DNA of 64,000 nt from Pseudomonas frederiksbergensis. GTDB lineage: Bacteria > Pseudomonadota > Gammaproteobacteria > Pseudomonadales > Pseudomonadaceae. The notes beneath the pieces are model-generated. The model saw nothing but the letters and a program-made list of their open reading frames with translations. It was not told where the DNA came from and searched no databases. Numbering within the stretch: the first letter of the stretch is position 1; each line of letters starts with the position of its first letter. The position numbers were made by a program, and so were the translations under genes. Location of the stretch: contig NZ_JAAUOE010000019.1 in NCBI RefSeq assembly GCF_017114915.1, forward strand, positions 1 to 64,000. The letters run 5' to 3'. This document shows positions 7,463 through 16,505 of the stretch, in pieces.

Positions 7463-7882
7463 ATGAATGCACTTCGTTTTTTTGCCGCCTCTCTCACCGC
7501 CCTGGCCCTGAGCATCTCAGCCTCGGCATTCGCCGACAAAACCGCCTCCCCTTCGGAAAAAGTCACCATCCTGCAGGACCAGATGCTGAAAAACGCACCC
7601 GGCAAAAAAGCCTTGATGATCGAAGTCGATTACGAGCCGGGGCAATCGTCCATCGCCCACAAACACCAGGGCACGGCCATGGCCTACGTGTTGTCGGGGG
7701 AGATCATTTCTCAAGTCAAAGGTGAAAAAGCGATTACCTACAAGGCCGGCGAGTTCTGGTACGAACCGGCCGGCTCGGAACATCTGGTCTCGAAAAATGC
7801 CAGCACCACAAAGCCTGCCAAGCTGTTGGTGTTCATGGTGTTGGCCCCGGATGAGAAGGTGTTGATTCCTTTGGAGAACTGA
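7463..7882 (+). CDS. Exported cupin-domain protein
   Basis: Residues 1-24 form a Sec signal peptide ending SASAFA, and the mature part is one cupin barrel. Cupin motif 1 is present as GQSSIAHKHQGTAMAYVLSGE (His-X-His) and motif 2 as AGEFWYEPAGSEHLV. These histidines probably bind a metal. Periplasmic single cupins of this type are common in proteobacteria, with functions ranging from dioxygenase to binding protein. The gene stands alone after repeat copy B. Confidence 0.85.
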   Translation: MNALRFFAASLTALALSISASAFADKTASPSEKVTILQDQMLKNAPGKKALMIEVDYEPGQSSIAHKHQGTAMAYVLSGEIISQVKGEKAITYKAGEFWYEPAGSEHLVSKNASTTKPAKLLVFMVLAPDEKVLIPLEN

Positions 7883-7906
7883 TGGCTGAGGCGATGCTGA
7901 TGCCCC

Positions 7907-7930
7907 GTCGCGAGCAGGCTCGCTTCCACA
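7907..7930. repeat. Single REP remnant
   Basis: CGTCGCGAGCAGGCTCGCTTCC is a solitary copy of the common fluorescent-pseudomonad repeat with the GAGC-AGGCTCGC core. It has no inverted partner nearby and lies 25 bases after the cupin stop codon. Confidence 0.55.
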
Positions 7931-8106
7931 TTAATTTTGCGGTGCAATCTCAAGCAAATCTCAGTGTCCGCCTGGGATATGATCACTCTTACGACGTTTA
8001 AAGGGCTGTCAAATTCACACCCTGCTGGCCCCCCAGGTGTGCCAGCGTTTGTCTTTGGCCAACGCCTGAAGGAATCGCTATGTCTCTGGTGAAATAAGGA
8101 AGTTAT

Positions 8107-8772
8107 ATGAACAACATGAATACGATGAAGCTGATGCTTGCGCTGCTGGCCAGCACGACCGGTTACTCTGCACTGGCCGCAGAGAAAACCTTTCCGCTGA
8201 ACGCCTTCAGCAGCGTTGAAGTCCGACAGGGTATAAACCTGTCCATCAAATGCGCTGCAACGTCTTCCATGGTGGTCTCAGGCTCTGCGGGTACGTTGGA
8301 TAAGCTCCAGGTGACCACGAACAATCAGGCGTTATTGCTCGTCAATGACGCAGCGGAAAATGATCGCTTCGTCTCCCATTCCCTGGATATCACGCTGTAT
8401 ACCAGCAAGCCACTGACGGGGCTGACAGGGAAAGCAGGGATAAAAATCGTGGCACCTGCGTGTGCCGTCGATCAGTCCAAACTGACGGTGGCAGGCAGCA
8501 TGGGCACTGACATCCAGATCGAGGGTAAGACGGGTGAGCTGGTCCTTGATCTGGCAATGGGCGGCACCTTCAACAAAAAACCGCTGCCCTTCACTGCGCA
8601 AGTGGCGAATGTGCGCATGAGCATGGGGGCGGAATCATCCCTGTGCCATATTCCACGGATCAACGGCAGCCTGTCCGCCGGCGCACGGATGTCTGTCAGC
8701 CCTTCCGCTCAGGTCGATACCGGCGCCACGGGCTCTTTCGCCAGCGAAATTTCAACCTCTGACTGTTCATAA
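8107..8772 (+). CDS. Exported DUF2807-like (GIN domain) protein with four cysteines
   Basis: A signal peptide (about 1-25, ending SALAA) is followed by repeating short beta strands, FSSVEVRQGINLSIKC..LDKLQVTTNN..LDITLYTSKPLTGLTGKAGIKI, as in putative auto-transporter adhesin head (GIN/DUF2807) beta-helices. Cys49, Cys119, Cys180 and Cys220 could form two disulfides in the periplasm. The ribosome site AAGGA is ideal. The gene is convergent with the kinase operon, with only 28 bases between stop codons, so it may belong to the same accessory block. The family call is by pattern and is moderate; no function is known. Confidence 0.65.
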   Translation: MNNMNTMKLMLALLASTTGYSALAAEKTFPLNAFSSVEVRQGINLSIKCAATSSMVVSGSAGTLDKLQVTTNNQALLLVNDAAENDRFVSHSLDITLYTSKPLTGLTGKAGIKIVAPACAVDQSKLTVAGSMGTDIQIEGKTGELVLDLAMGGTFNKKPLPFTAQVANVRMSMGAESSLCHIPRINGSLSAGARMSVSPSAQVDTGATGSFASEISTSDCS

Positions 8773-8800
8773 CCGGTAGGTGCAAACAGACCAATCTCAG

Positions 8801-10174
8801 TTAGATGGCAGCCAAGCTGCCATTGAACAGACTGTCTTTGCCTTCGATCAACTCAGGGGATTGCAGCGGTAAATTGATGGTGACTTTGCAACCGGTCTGC
8901 TCATGGCGATTTTCCAGAGACAAGTAGCCGCCGTGGCTTTCGGCAATTTGTCGGCACAAGATCAGGCCGATGCCGGTGCCATTGGGTTTGGTGGTATAGA
9001 AAGGTACAAACAGATTTTTCGGGTTAGTCAGCCCCACCCCACGATCAAGGATGGTGATCAATAAGCGCCCCTTCTCCTCGGCCCACTCGATATCAATACT
9101 GTCAGCGCTGCTGCCCATCGACTCATCGGCATTTTTGATCAGGTTGATCAACAACTGATGGATCTGTACCCGATCGAGGCTGGCCATCAGCGGACGCGGC
9201 CCGTTCAGGGTAATCACACGGTGGGAGAACAGCAGCGGCAACTCGGCCACCAGGGCAGTCAAATCCACCCGTTCCTTCAGCGCGGGCGCCAGTTTGCTCA
9301 ACTGCCTGTAGCTGCTGATAAACGCGATCAGCTCGCGTGCCCGCCGATTAATCAGATCGATGCCCTCGGTAAAACCGGGAGGCAGATTGTCAGAATGATG
9401 TCGGTAATGTTGTTGCAACATTTGGCTGATGGACGCGATGGGGCTGAGGGAGTTGTTGATTTCGTGGCTTATCACACGCAACAAATCTTGCCAGGCCTTC
9501 TGTTCTTCCTGACGCAGCATTTCGTCAACATCACTGACAAACAGGAGCACGTTCTGGACACCGTCCACCATGTACGTGTCACTGGTCACTTTGTAACGAC
9601 CCGGTCGCCCTTCAAAGTCGGACACGACGGGATGCTCTGTGTTGGCATTGTGCAAAAGATTGTCCAGCTGCCAGCGACTGGCCGTATCGCCAATCAGCTT
9701 TTCCAGCGATGTTCCCAACATGCGGGAAGCTGCGCTATTACACCAGATCAGGCGATGGTTGCCGTCCAAGGCAAAGATGGCAACGGTGATATTGGAGATC
9801 ACTTTTTGCAGCAGAAAATCCATCTCGCGCTGCTGTTGGCGATGGCGTGACAATTGACTGGAAATATCATTGATTTGCTCAATGACCCCCTCAAAAGCCC
9901 CTGCCCCATTGCTCACCCCGCGCAGGCTGAAATCTTCCTGCTCAACCGCTTCCAGCAAGTTGGAGATGACGTTTATTTTGTAAATCAATTGCTGAAAAAA
10001 GTGATAGCAGAAATAGACCATCGTCATGCAAAGGACAAACAGGGTGAAAAACTTAAGGTAAATGGACTGGTGCGGAAAAAGCCAAAGCAACAGGTAAGCA
10101 ATAATTCCGCCTACCGGCGCCAGGCTGCACAGCAGCAGATGACGTACTTCAAATGAATGGAAAAGCTTACTCAT
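8801..10174 (-). CDS. NtrY-like sensor histidine kinase with minimal periplasmic loop
   Basis: The 457-residue kinase has two membrane helices (about 11-33 and 38-60) joined by only a few residues, a linker, a PAS-like domain (about 120-215), and a HisKA/HATPase core. Catalytic features: His237 in VISHEINNSLSPIA, N-box Asn348 in LINLIKNAD, G1 box DRGVGL, and G2 box TTKPNGTGIGL. The near absence of an external sensor means it must sense within the membrane, through a partner, or via PAS. It is the last gene of the transporter/regulator operon and overlaps the regulator gene by 8 bases. It should phosphorylate the NtrC-like protein encoded just upstream. Confidence 0.93.
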   Translation of the reverse strand: MSKLFHSFEVRHLLLCSLAPVGGIIAYLLLWLFPHQSIYLKFFTLFVLCMTMVYFCYHFFQQLIYKINVISNLLEAVEQEDFSLRGVSNGAGAFEGVIEQINDISSQLSRHRQQQREMDFLLQKVISNITVAIFALDGNHRLIWCNSAASRMLGTSLEKLIGDTASRWQLDNLLHNANTEHPVVSDFEGRPGRYKVTSDTYMVDGVQNVLLFVSDVDEMLRQEEQKAWQDLLRVISHEINNSLSPIASISQMLQQHYRHHSDNLPPGFTEGIDLINRRARELIAFISSYRQLSKLAPALKERVDLTALVAELPLLFSHRVITLNGPRPLMASLDRVQIHQLLINLIKNADESMGSSADSIDIEWAEEKGRLLITILDRGVGLTNPKNLFVPFYTTKPNGTGIGLILCRQIAESHGGYLSLENRHEQTGCKVTINLPLQSPELIEGKDSLFNGSLAAI

Positions 10175-11579
10175 GGCAAACTTTTAGTTTCTCAAGCCGG
10201 CGATAAAAAGCACTGCGGCTGAGCCCCAGCGATTCCGCAGCCTTGACCGCATTGCCGTCATATTGACGCAGGCGCTGTAATAGTAAGGTCTCTTCGGCTT
10301 CGGCCAGCGTGCACACGGCTGTCGATCCCGGCGACGAGTCAGTGACCGGACGCACCGCACTCTGAGATGACACCGAAAACGGCAGGCAGAGGTCTTCCAG
10401 ATCAATCACATTGGCGCGACACAGCAACACGGCGCGTTCCAACAGGTGGCTAAGCTCTCGAATATTTCCCGGCCATGAATAATCAAGCAGCCCTTGGCGT
10501 GCCTGGGGCAATAATACTGGCCGGGGCTTGTTGTATTTACGCGCAAAACGTTTGAGGAAGCGCTCAGTCAGCGGCTCGATATCTTCCAGCCGTTCGCGAA
10601 GCGGCGGCAGCTGGATTTGAATCAGGTTCATGCGGTACAGCAGATCCTGACGGAACCGCCCCTCTGCCACGGCCTTGTCCAGGTCGGAATTGGTGGCGGC
10701 GATGATCCTGCATTGAGTGGTCTGGGTACGCGAAGATCCGACGCGCTCAAACTGCCGCTCTTCCAGCACCCGTAACAGTTTCACTTGCTGTGTCAGGGGC
10801 AAGTTACCGATTTCATCGAGGAACAGCGTCCCCTTGTCCGCCAATTCAAAGCGGCCGATACGGTTTTCCCGCGCGTCGGTAAAGGCGCCTTTTACGTGGC
10901 CAAACATCTCGCTTTCAAATAGCTGCTCGTTAATACACCCCATATTCACTTCGACGATACTGTGTTCGGAGCGCGAGGAAATCTGGTGGATATAACGCGC
11001 GAGCAGGCTTTTACCGGTGCCATTTTCTCCCAGGATCAGAACGCTGGTATCGGTCACCGCCACCTTTTCCACCAGGCTGATCAGGCGTTTCATCGCCGGT
11101 GAGCGGACAACCCATTCGCTGTCCATATCATCTTCGAGCGCCAGTTTGAGCAGCTTGTTTTCTTCGCGCAGGCAATTGCCTGAACGACGCGCCTGACTCA
11201 TGGTAATTTGCTGCTCAACGATGCTCAGCAAACGCTCATTATCCCAAGGCTTTTGAATAAAATCGGCCGCCCCACCCCGCATGGCGTTGACAATGATGTC
11301 GACGCTTCCCCACCCCGTCATCGCGACAGCCGGCAAGCAATCATCGAACTTCTTCATCTCGGCCAGCAACTGCAACCCTTCCATGCCTGACGTGGTGTCT
11401 TTCTGAAAGTTCATGTCCATCAATACCAGATCAACAGGCTTGGCGGACAAATGTGCAAACAGGCGATCGGCCTGGGTTTCCAGGGTCACGTCGTACCCTT
11501 GCATGCGCAACAAGATATCGAGGCTGGTCAGGATTCCCGCGTCATCGTCTATAACAAGGATGTGTTTTTTATCGTTCAT
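10167..11579 (-). CDS. NtrC-family sigma54-dependent response regulator
   Basis: The 470-residue protein has a receiver domain (1-120, phospho-acceptor Asp55 in LVLMDMN), a sigma54 AAA+ domain (about 155-395) and a Fis-type helix-turn-helix (about 440-466, AVKAAESLGLSRSAFYRRL). The AAA+ part has Walker A GENGTGKS at 184-191, the sigma54-contact loop GAFTDA at 231-236 and Walker B LFLDEIG. All residues for sigma54 activation are present. I start at the ATG at 11579 (MNDKKHILVIDDD); an upstream GTG would add 13 unlikely residues. A matching sigma54 promoter lies at 16414 in front of the AraC gene of the same locus. Confidence 0.94.
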   Translation of the reverse strand: MNDKKHILVIDDDAGILTSLDILLRMQGYDVTLETQADRLFAHLSAKPVDLVLMDMNFQKDTTSGMEGLQLLAEMKKFDDCLPAVAMTGWGSVDIIVNAMRGGAADFIQKPWDNERLLSIVEQQITMSQARRSGNCLREENKLLKLALEDDMDSEWVVRSPAMKRLISLVEKVAVTDTSVLILGENGTGKSLLARYIHQISSRSEHSIVEVNMGCINEQLFESEMFGHVKGAFTDARENRIGRFELADKGTLFLDEIGNLPLTQQVKLLRVLEERQFERVGSSRTQTTQCRIIAATNSDLDKAVAEGRFRQDLLYRMNLIQIQLPPLRERLEDIEPLTERFLKRFARKYNKPRPVLLPQARQGLLDYSWPGNIRELSHLLERAVLLCRANVIDLEDLCLPFSVSSQSAVRPVTDSSPGSTAVCTLAEAEETLLLQRLRQYDGNAVKAAESLGLSRSAFYRRLEKLKVCHE

Positions 11580-11627
11580 TTCAAGCATCCAGCTTGGAGC
11601 GCCGTGCCCGGAGAGCACGGCGGTCGT

Positions 11628-14057
11628 TTATTCATAACGAATCGCGTCGGCGGGCGACATATTGGTTGCCCGTCGGGAAGGAAGCCAGACCGCCAGCGCC
11701 ACAACCAGCGTAATCATCAGCGCCACCATCCAGAACAGGAGCACAAAAGGAGTGTTTCCGTTACCCAGAACGCGCGTCAGTTTGGGAGCAACAAAGAATG
11801 CCAGAGGCAAGCCGATGATAAGGCCGATCAATAACTGCTTGCCGCCCTGGATCATAAGCATACGTAACAAATTACTTTCAGTGGCTCCCATGGCCATCCG
11901 TAAGCCAATCTCCTGGGTACGCTGATTAATCAAGTTGCACATCACCGCATAAATACCCGTTGCAGCCAATATCATCGCCACCAGGCCGAACAACATGAAA
12001 AGATTGGCAATAAAATGCAAGCCAGCGGTATTACGGGCCAAGCGTTCATTCAACGTCTGGATCTGATTGACGGAGAGATTGCTGTCCACCTGACGGACCG
12101 CATTGATCAGAGCGGGCCCGACCGTTTCAGGACGCGGGGATCGCAGCACCAGCATCAATGAGGACGCGGGTTGCTGCTCCAAAGAGCGGTACACCGTGGC
12201 GCGGTGACGGAATGTGCTGAAAGGCCGCCCATGAATAACGCTGGGCACCACGCCTACTACGTTGTACCAGCGCTGGTCATCGGTATCGCGAAAACGCAGG
12301 CGCTTGCCAATCACATCACGCTCTCCCGGCCAGAACTGTTCGGCAAAGGACTGGCTGACGACGACCACCTGTTGTGAGTCCTGAGTATCGCCGTGGGCGA
12401 ATTCCCTGCCCGCCATGGGGGTAATACCCATCGCCGACAGGCTACCCGGCATGACCTGCACATCATTGACCATCGGGTAAGACCAGCGCTCGTTCCTGTT
12501 GTTGGTCGACGAGTCTACATCCACCTGGCGCGGCACGGTGAACTGGCCCACGGCACTGGTGGTCAATGCTGCGCTTTCAACCCCGGGAATCGCAGCAGCA
12601 GCGTCCTGCAGGCGCTGGTAAAACAGGATGCGGCTTGCATCATCAGGGTAATTATTAGCGTTGAGGTGGATTTGCGCGGTCAGGTAGTTACTGGTGTCGA
12701 CACCGTAATCAGCGCGGGTCGCCTGGTAGACCAATAATGCGAACAGCGCACTGATACACAGGATTAAGCAGGAGAGCCCCACTTCAAAGATAACCAGGAT
12801 CCGCGAAACCCGACCTGCGCCACGGCTCTGCGCGCCACGGGTGCCATCACGCAGCACATCATTGAAATTGCCACGGACGATTTTCCAGGCCGGCAATGCA
12901 CTGGTGAGCACAGCCGTGATGATCACCAGGACAAGGGCATTGAGGACCAACACATTATCGAGTGACAGCTGCCACCAGAAAGGGATTTTATTGGGTACGA
13001 AACCAGGCAGTATCGTGTTGGTTATCTCCAGCCCCCATGCAGCCAGCAGGACCGCCACTGCACCGGACAAAAAACAGATAAATAAGCTTTCCAGCATCAT
13101 TTGCATGACCAGGCGGCCTGCGGGAGATCCCAGCGCGACCCGGATCGCGATCTCTTTGGAACGCTCGGTCGTTCTTGCCAACAATAGATTTCCGACGTTA
13201 CAGCAAGCCAATAGCAGCACAAAACTGACGGCAAGCATCATGACGATAAAGATCGGCATGGTCTCCTCCCCCATGAAGTTTTCCTGGAACGTCAGTACTT
13301 GGGCGGTAAGCCCTTTATTACTTTCCGGGTGCTCCAGCGCCAGTGACTGCATCACTCTATTGAGGTCGCGGTTGGCATCCTCAAGGGTTGCACCGGGCTT
13401 CAAGCGCGCATACACGGACACTTCCGGAGCGCCTTTACGCACCAGGTACTGCGAAGGCTCAAGCTGTGAAGGCAGCCACAGGTCATGGAAGAAGGGGAAG
13501 GCAAAATTTTGCGGCATGATGCCGACGATACGGGCAGGTATGCCGTTGATCCTGATATCGCGGCCAATGAGTTGCGCATCGGAAGCAAAGTAGTTCTGCC
13601 ACATTGCGTAGCTGATCACCGCGACAGGCTCGGCCCCTGACCGAACATCTTCCTGATTCAGCACACGCCCTCGAAATGGCTGAACAGCTGCATAAGAGAA
13701 CATTTGCGCGGTGTTTCTGATGGCCATATAGGAAACGGCCTTGCTGCCATCACTGAGATCCGCGCGCTCGGCGTAGAAATAACCCATATCCTCAAGCTGG
13801 GTAGAGCGCGCCTTGATATCGCTATAGTCCATGAAGTTCAGCCCGGAATCGCTCAGGCTGACACCATTGACGGTCGGATTGACCAGCACCATGCTTTTTC
13901 CGTCCGGGTAAGGAAGCGGAGTGAACATAATGGTATTGATCACCGAAAACATATACAGGGTCAGCGCCAGTCCACAGGACATGATCAGCACGGTGACAAA
14001 AGTGAAGCTGGGGCTTTTCAGGAGCAACCGCAAGGCATAACGAATGTCAAAAAGCAC
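11628..14057 (-). CDS. FtsX/MacB-type ABC permease, duplicated (ADOP-like) form
   Basis: The 809-residue inner-membrane protein contains two tandem units of periplasmic MacB-like domain plus FtsX membrane domain. It has an N-terminal helix after DIRYALRLLLKSPSFTFVTV, a helix bundle near 275-420 and a final bundle near 690-800 ending SRRATNMSPADAIRYE. This layout matches ADOP permeases, often found without a cognate ATPase; here an ATPase is encoded directly upstream. Such systems move peptides or lipophilic compounds out of the periplasm by mechanotransmission. Translation appears to start at GTG, 1 base after the ATPase stop codon. Confidence 0.9.
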   Translation of the reverse strand: MLFDIRYALRLLLKSPSFTFVTVLIMSCGLALTLYMFSVINTIMFTPLPYPDGKSMVLVNPTVNGVSLSDSGLNFMDYSDIKARSTQLEDMGYFYAERADLSDGSKAVSYMAIRNTAQMFSYAAVQPFRGRVLNQEDVRSGAEPVAVISYAMWQNYFASDAQLIGRDIRINGIPARIVGIMPQNFAFPFFHDLWLPSQLEPSQYLVRKGAPEVSVYARLKPGATLEDANRDLNRVMQSLALEHPESNKGLTAQVLTFQENFMGEETMPIFIVMMLAVSFVLLLACCNVGNLLLARTTERSKEIAIRVALGSPAGRLVMQMMLESLFICFLSGAVAVLLAAWGLEITNTILPGFVPNKIPFWWQLSLDNVLVLNALVLVIITAVLTSALPAWKIVRGNFNDVLRDGTRGAQSRGAGRVSRILVIFEVGLSCLILCISALFALLVYQATRADYGVDTSNYLTAQIHLNANNYPDDASRILFYQRLQDAAAAIPGVESAALTTSAVGQFTVPRQVDVDSSTNNRNERWSYPMVNDVQVMPGSLSAMGITPMAGREFAHGDTQDSQQVVVVSQSFAEQFWPGERDVIGKRLRFRDTDDQRWYNVVGVVPSVIHGRPFSTFRHRATVYRSLEQQPASSLMLVLRSPRPETVGPALINAVRQVDSNLSVNQIQTLNERLARNTAGLHFIANLFMLFGLVAMILAATGIYAVMCNLINQRTQEIGLRMAMGATESNLLRMLMIQGGKQLLIGLIIGLPLAFFVAPKLTRVLGNGNTPFVLLFWMVALMITLVVALAVWLPSRRATNMSPADAIRYE

Positions 14058-14058
14058 C

Positions 14059-14778
14059 TTATGCTTCCTTCACCAAGGTCAATTGCCGAGCCGGTTCCCC
14101 ATCGCCGACAACCTTTCCGTCAGACAGGACAATACTGCGCTGGGCACGCTCAGCCGAGCGAGGATCGTGGGTCACGATGCAGATCGTGGCACCTTCCTGA
14201 TGCAACGTATCGAGGATATTCAACACCGCTTCGGCGTTGTGCGAATCCAGGTTACCGGTGGGTTCGTCCGCAAGCAGGATAGATGGATTACCGACAATGG
14301 CCCGGGCCACCGCGACGCGCTGCTGCTGCCCGCCGGAGAGTTGTGAAGGATAGTGACGGCTACGGTGGGACATATTGACCTTGGCCAGGGCCTCGGCGAC
14401 CCGCTGGTGCCGTTCAGGCTTGGAAATGTCGCTGCGGTAGGTCAGTGGCAGTGCGACATTTTCTTCAATGGTTAAATCGCTGATGAGGTTGAACGACTGA
14501 AAGATGAAGCCGATGTCTCGATTACGCACCTGCGCCCGCTGTTTTTTGGAGATATTTTCGACCTTGTGGCCGGCCAACTGATAAGTGCCGCTCGACGCCG
14601 TATCCAGCAGCCCCAGGACTGAGAGCAGCGTCGATTTCCCACAACCTGAGGGCCCCGATATGGCCACGTACTCGCCCTTGGAAATGGTGAGTGTGATCTT
14701 GCTGAGCGCATGGGTTTCGATTTCATCGGTCAGGAAAATTTTGTTTACGTCAGTCAGTTCTACCAAAGGTTCCATCAT
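14059..14778 (-). CDS. MacB/LolD-type ABC transporter ATPase
   Basis: The 239-residue nucleotide-binding protein has Walker [10 protein letters not shown] (42-50), Q-loop FQSFN, signature LSGGQ (147-151), Walker [13 protein letters not shown] and switch histidine in IVTHD (204). It is the MacB/LolD/FtsE class that drives FtsX-type permeases without transport across the membrane bilayer. The gene is tightly placed between the adaptor and permease genes. It should pair with the ADOP-like permease. Confidence 0.95.
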   Translation of the reverse strand: MMEPLVELTDVNKIFLTDEIETHALSKITLTISKGEYVAISGPSGCGKSTLLSVLGLLDTASSGTYQLAGHKVENISKKQRAQVRNRDIGFIFQSFNLISDLTIEENVALPLTYRSDISKPERHQRVAEALAKVNMSHRSRHYPSQLSGGQQQRVAVARAIVGNPSILLADEPTGNLDSHNAEAVLNILDTLHQEGATICIVTHDPRSAERAQRSIVLSDGKVVGDGEPARQLTLVKEA

Positions 14779-14821
14779 TACTGTCTCCAGGGCATTGTTC
14801 CGTTAGCCGGCGCGAGCTGCA

Positions 14822-16072
14822 TCAGTTGGCAATTTCAATCTGATCGGCACCCTGCCAGGCGGTGCTGTCACTGAGAATTATTTTGTCGCCAGCCTTGAGC
14901 CCGCTGGTGATCTGAATGTAGTCAGCAGAACCCTGCCCGAACGCCACTTTCATCTTGGTCGCTGAACGGTCTTTGTCATCCAGCCGGTAGAGCATAGAGG
15001 GCAAGTTATTCTGCGCGAACGGCGGGCGCTCGACATACAACGAATTATTGATTTTCGTCACCGCGATCAATCCATCGACACTCAGATCAGGACGTGCCTC
15101 CTGTGGCAGCGGCTGATTGAACGTCACATCCACCTTGACCGTTCCGTTAGTCACCGCAGGATCGACCCTGGATAACACCCCGGTAAACCGGCTGCGCCCT
15201 GTGTTGATCGTGACGGCCTGCCCGACCGCGAGATCGCGCGACTGCAATTCGGGCACTTTGAGCTCGGCATACAGCTCTTTCTCTTTGGCAAGTCGCGCAA
15301 TATCACTGCCTACCGTTACCCGCTGTCCGACCTGGACCTTCACATCTTGCAAAATGCCATCTATCGGCGATTTAACCTTGAGCGAATCAACCTCCTGCTG
15401 ATTCAAAGCAACCAGAGACTCCAATTTATTAAGGCGCATAAAGTTCGCCTTTATATCCGCCTCGACGCTGAGCTTAAGCGTCCTTAACCGTCGTTCTTCA
15501 AAACCGACCTGCTGAGTATACTGTTCAGTCAGAATGCGCGTGGTTTCATATTCCAGCCTTGGCACGGCCAAAATGTATTTTGTCTGGGCAGCAAGACGCA
15601 GTGTAGATGCAAGTAATCGACTCTTCGCGTCCATCATTAACGCCTCTTGATTGAGAATTTTATTTTGCAGTTCGGCATTTTTGGCCTCGGTTTCTGCTCG
15701 GCGTGCATTAAGTTCCAGCTGGCTCTCCTGAAGCCGCTGTTCGAGCGTCGGATTACTCATGACAACCAGCAACTCTCCCTTGCTGACTTTCATCCCCGCC
15801 TTATAAATGACCTCTTCCACCCGAGCGTCAACGTTCGCCGCCACCCAGTTGATGTCCCACGGTAAAAGCACTCCATTGCCACGTACCTCAACGGCGAAAT
15901 CACCATACTTGACTTCCGCAAGCGTCACGCTGCTACGGGCAACCTGATAAGGCGAGAACCGATAGTTATAGATAATCAGCAACAGCACCAGAAAAAAGAT
16001 GCCACCAGCAATGGCCTTACTGTGCTTTTTCAGTGGGCGCTTATTTCCCGGCTGCGGGATCGAGATATCCAT
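14822..16072 (-). CDS. HlyD/MacA-family periplasmic adaptor
   Basis: The 416-residue protein has one N-terminal membrane anchor (about 20-40, IAGGIFFLVLLLIIYNY), a lipoyl/barrel-sandwich half-motif (VDARVEEVIYKAGMKVSKGELLV), a long helical hairpin (about 110-220) and the second lipoyl half (VKSPIDGILQDVKVQVGQRVTVG) followed by beta-barrel domains. It would link the ABC permease to an outer-membrane channel of the TolC type, which is not encoded in this window. An upstream TTG start would add 23 hydrophobic residues; the ATG at 16072 gives a standard topology. First gene of the minus-strand operon. Confidence 0.9.
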   Translation of the reverse strand: MDISIPQPGNKRPLKKHSKAIAGGIFFLVLLLIIYNYRFSPYQVARSSVTLAEVKYGDFAVEVRGNGVLLPWDINWVAANVDARVEEVIYKAGMKVSKGELLVVMSNPTLEQRLQESQLELNARRAETEAKNAELQNKILNQEALMMDAKSRLLASTLRLAAQTKYILAVPRLEYETTRILTEQYTQQVGFEERRLRTLKLSVEADIKANFMRLNKLESLVALNQQEVDSLKVKSPIDGILQDVKVQVGQRVTVGSDIARLAKEKELYAELKVPELQSRDLAVGQAVTINTGRSRFTGVLSRVDPAVTNGTVKVDVTFNQPLPQEARPDLSVDGLIAVTKINNSLYVERPPFAQNNLPSMLYRLDDKDRSATKMKVAFGQGSADYIQITSGLKAGDKIILSDSTAWQGADQIEIAN

Positions 16073-16287
16073 GACAGTACCAATGTTAACAATTGGAATA
16101 ATCAACAGCACATTCCATGCCAAAATAAAAAATGCATGCAACTATTTGATAGTTAAGCAATAAAAAAATACAAACAGCACGTGAACTACTTGATGTCAGT
16201 GACGGGGCATCTCATTTTCGGAACGACAGAAAAACGTGCATTCCTTATGAGCTGATGTCTATGGGCAAACCGCACAAAAATCAGCAA

Positions 16288-16301
16288 TCCCAATAATGGG
16301 A
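16288..16301. promoter_or_regulatory. Palindrome TCCCA-N4-TGGGA, candidate enhancer site
   Basis: TCCCAATAATGGGA is an exact inverted repeat about 115 bases upstream of the sigma54 promoter at 16414. A looser partner with the same half-sites in opposite order (TGGGA..TCCCT) lies at 16338-16355. Position and spacing fit upstream activator sites for the NtrC-like regulator of this locus. The whole 16142-16505 gap is AT-rich and has no gene. Binding is inference. Confidence 0.45.
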
Positions 16302-16413
16302 CGCAAGATAACAGCCTGCGAAAAAACTTTTCAAAAATGGGATTTCACTTTCCCTAAATCGAGAAACGCATAAAAAACACTTAACAAACAGCTATTTGAA
16401 GCCGCTAAAAATC

Positions 16414-16429
16414 TGGCATAGCAATTGCC
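16414..16429 (+). promoter_or_regulatory. Sigma54 (RpoN) promoter of the AraC-type gene
   Basis: TGGCATAGCAATTGCC matches the -24/-12 consensus TGGCAC-N5-TTGCA with the invariant GG and GC at the correct 10-base spacing. Transcription would start near 16440, about 65 bases before the AraC-type start codon at 16506. The only sigma54 activator gene in the window is the NtrC-like regulator in the divergent operon, which makes it the obvious driver. Confidence 0.78.
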
Positions 16430-16505
16430 TATTCATGAGTGAGTCAAAAGCCTATCCCAACAATAAAAAACCTTCGCCAATTGAGCGCTGCAGAACGGAG
16501 TCTGT

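Noticed and set aside
8805..8823. ATGGCAGC-CAA-GCTGCCAT hairpin at the kinase 3' end
   Set aside because: It lies in the last codons of the kinase and is not followed by a T-run, so not called as a terminator.
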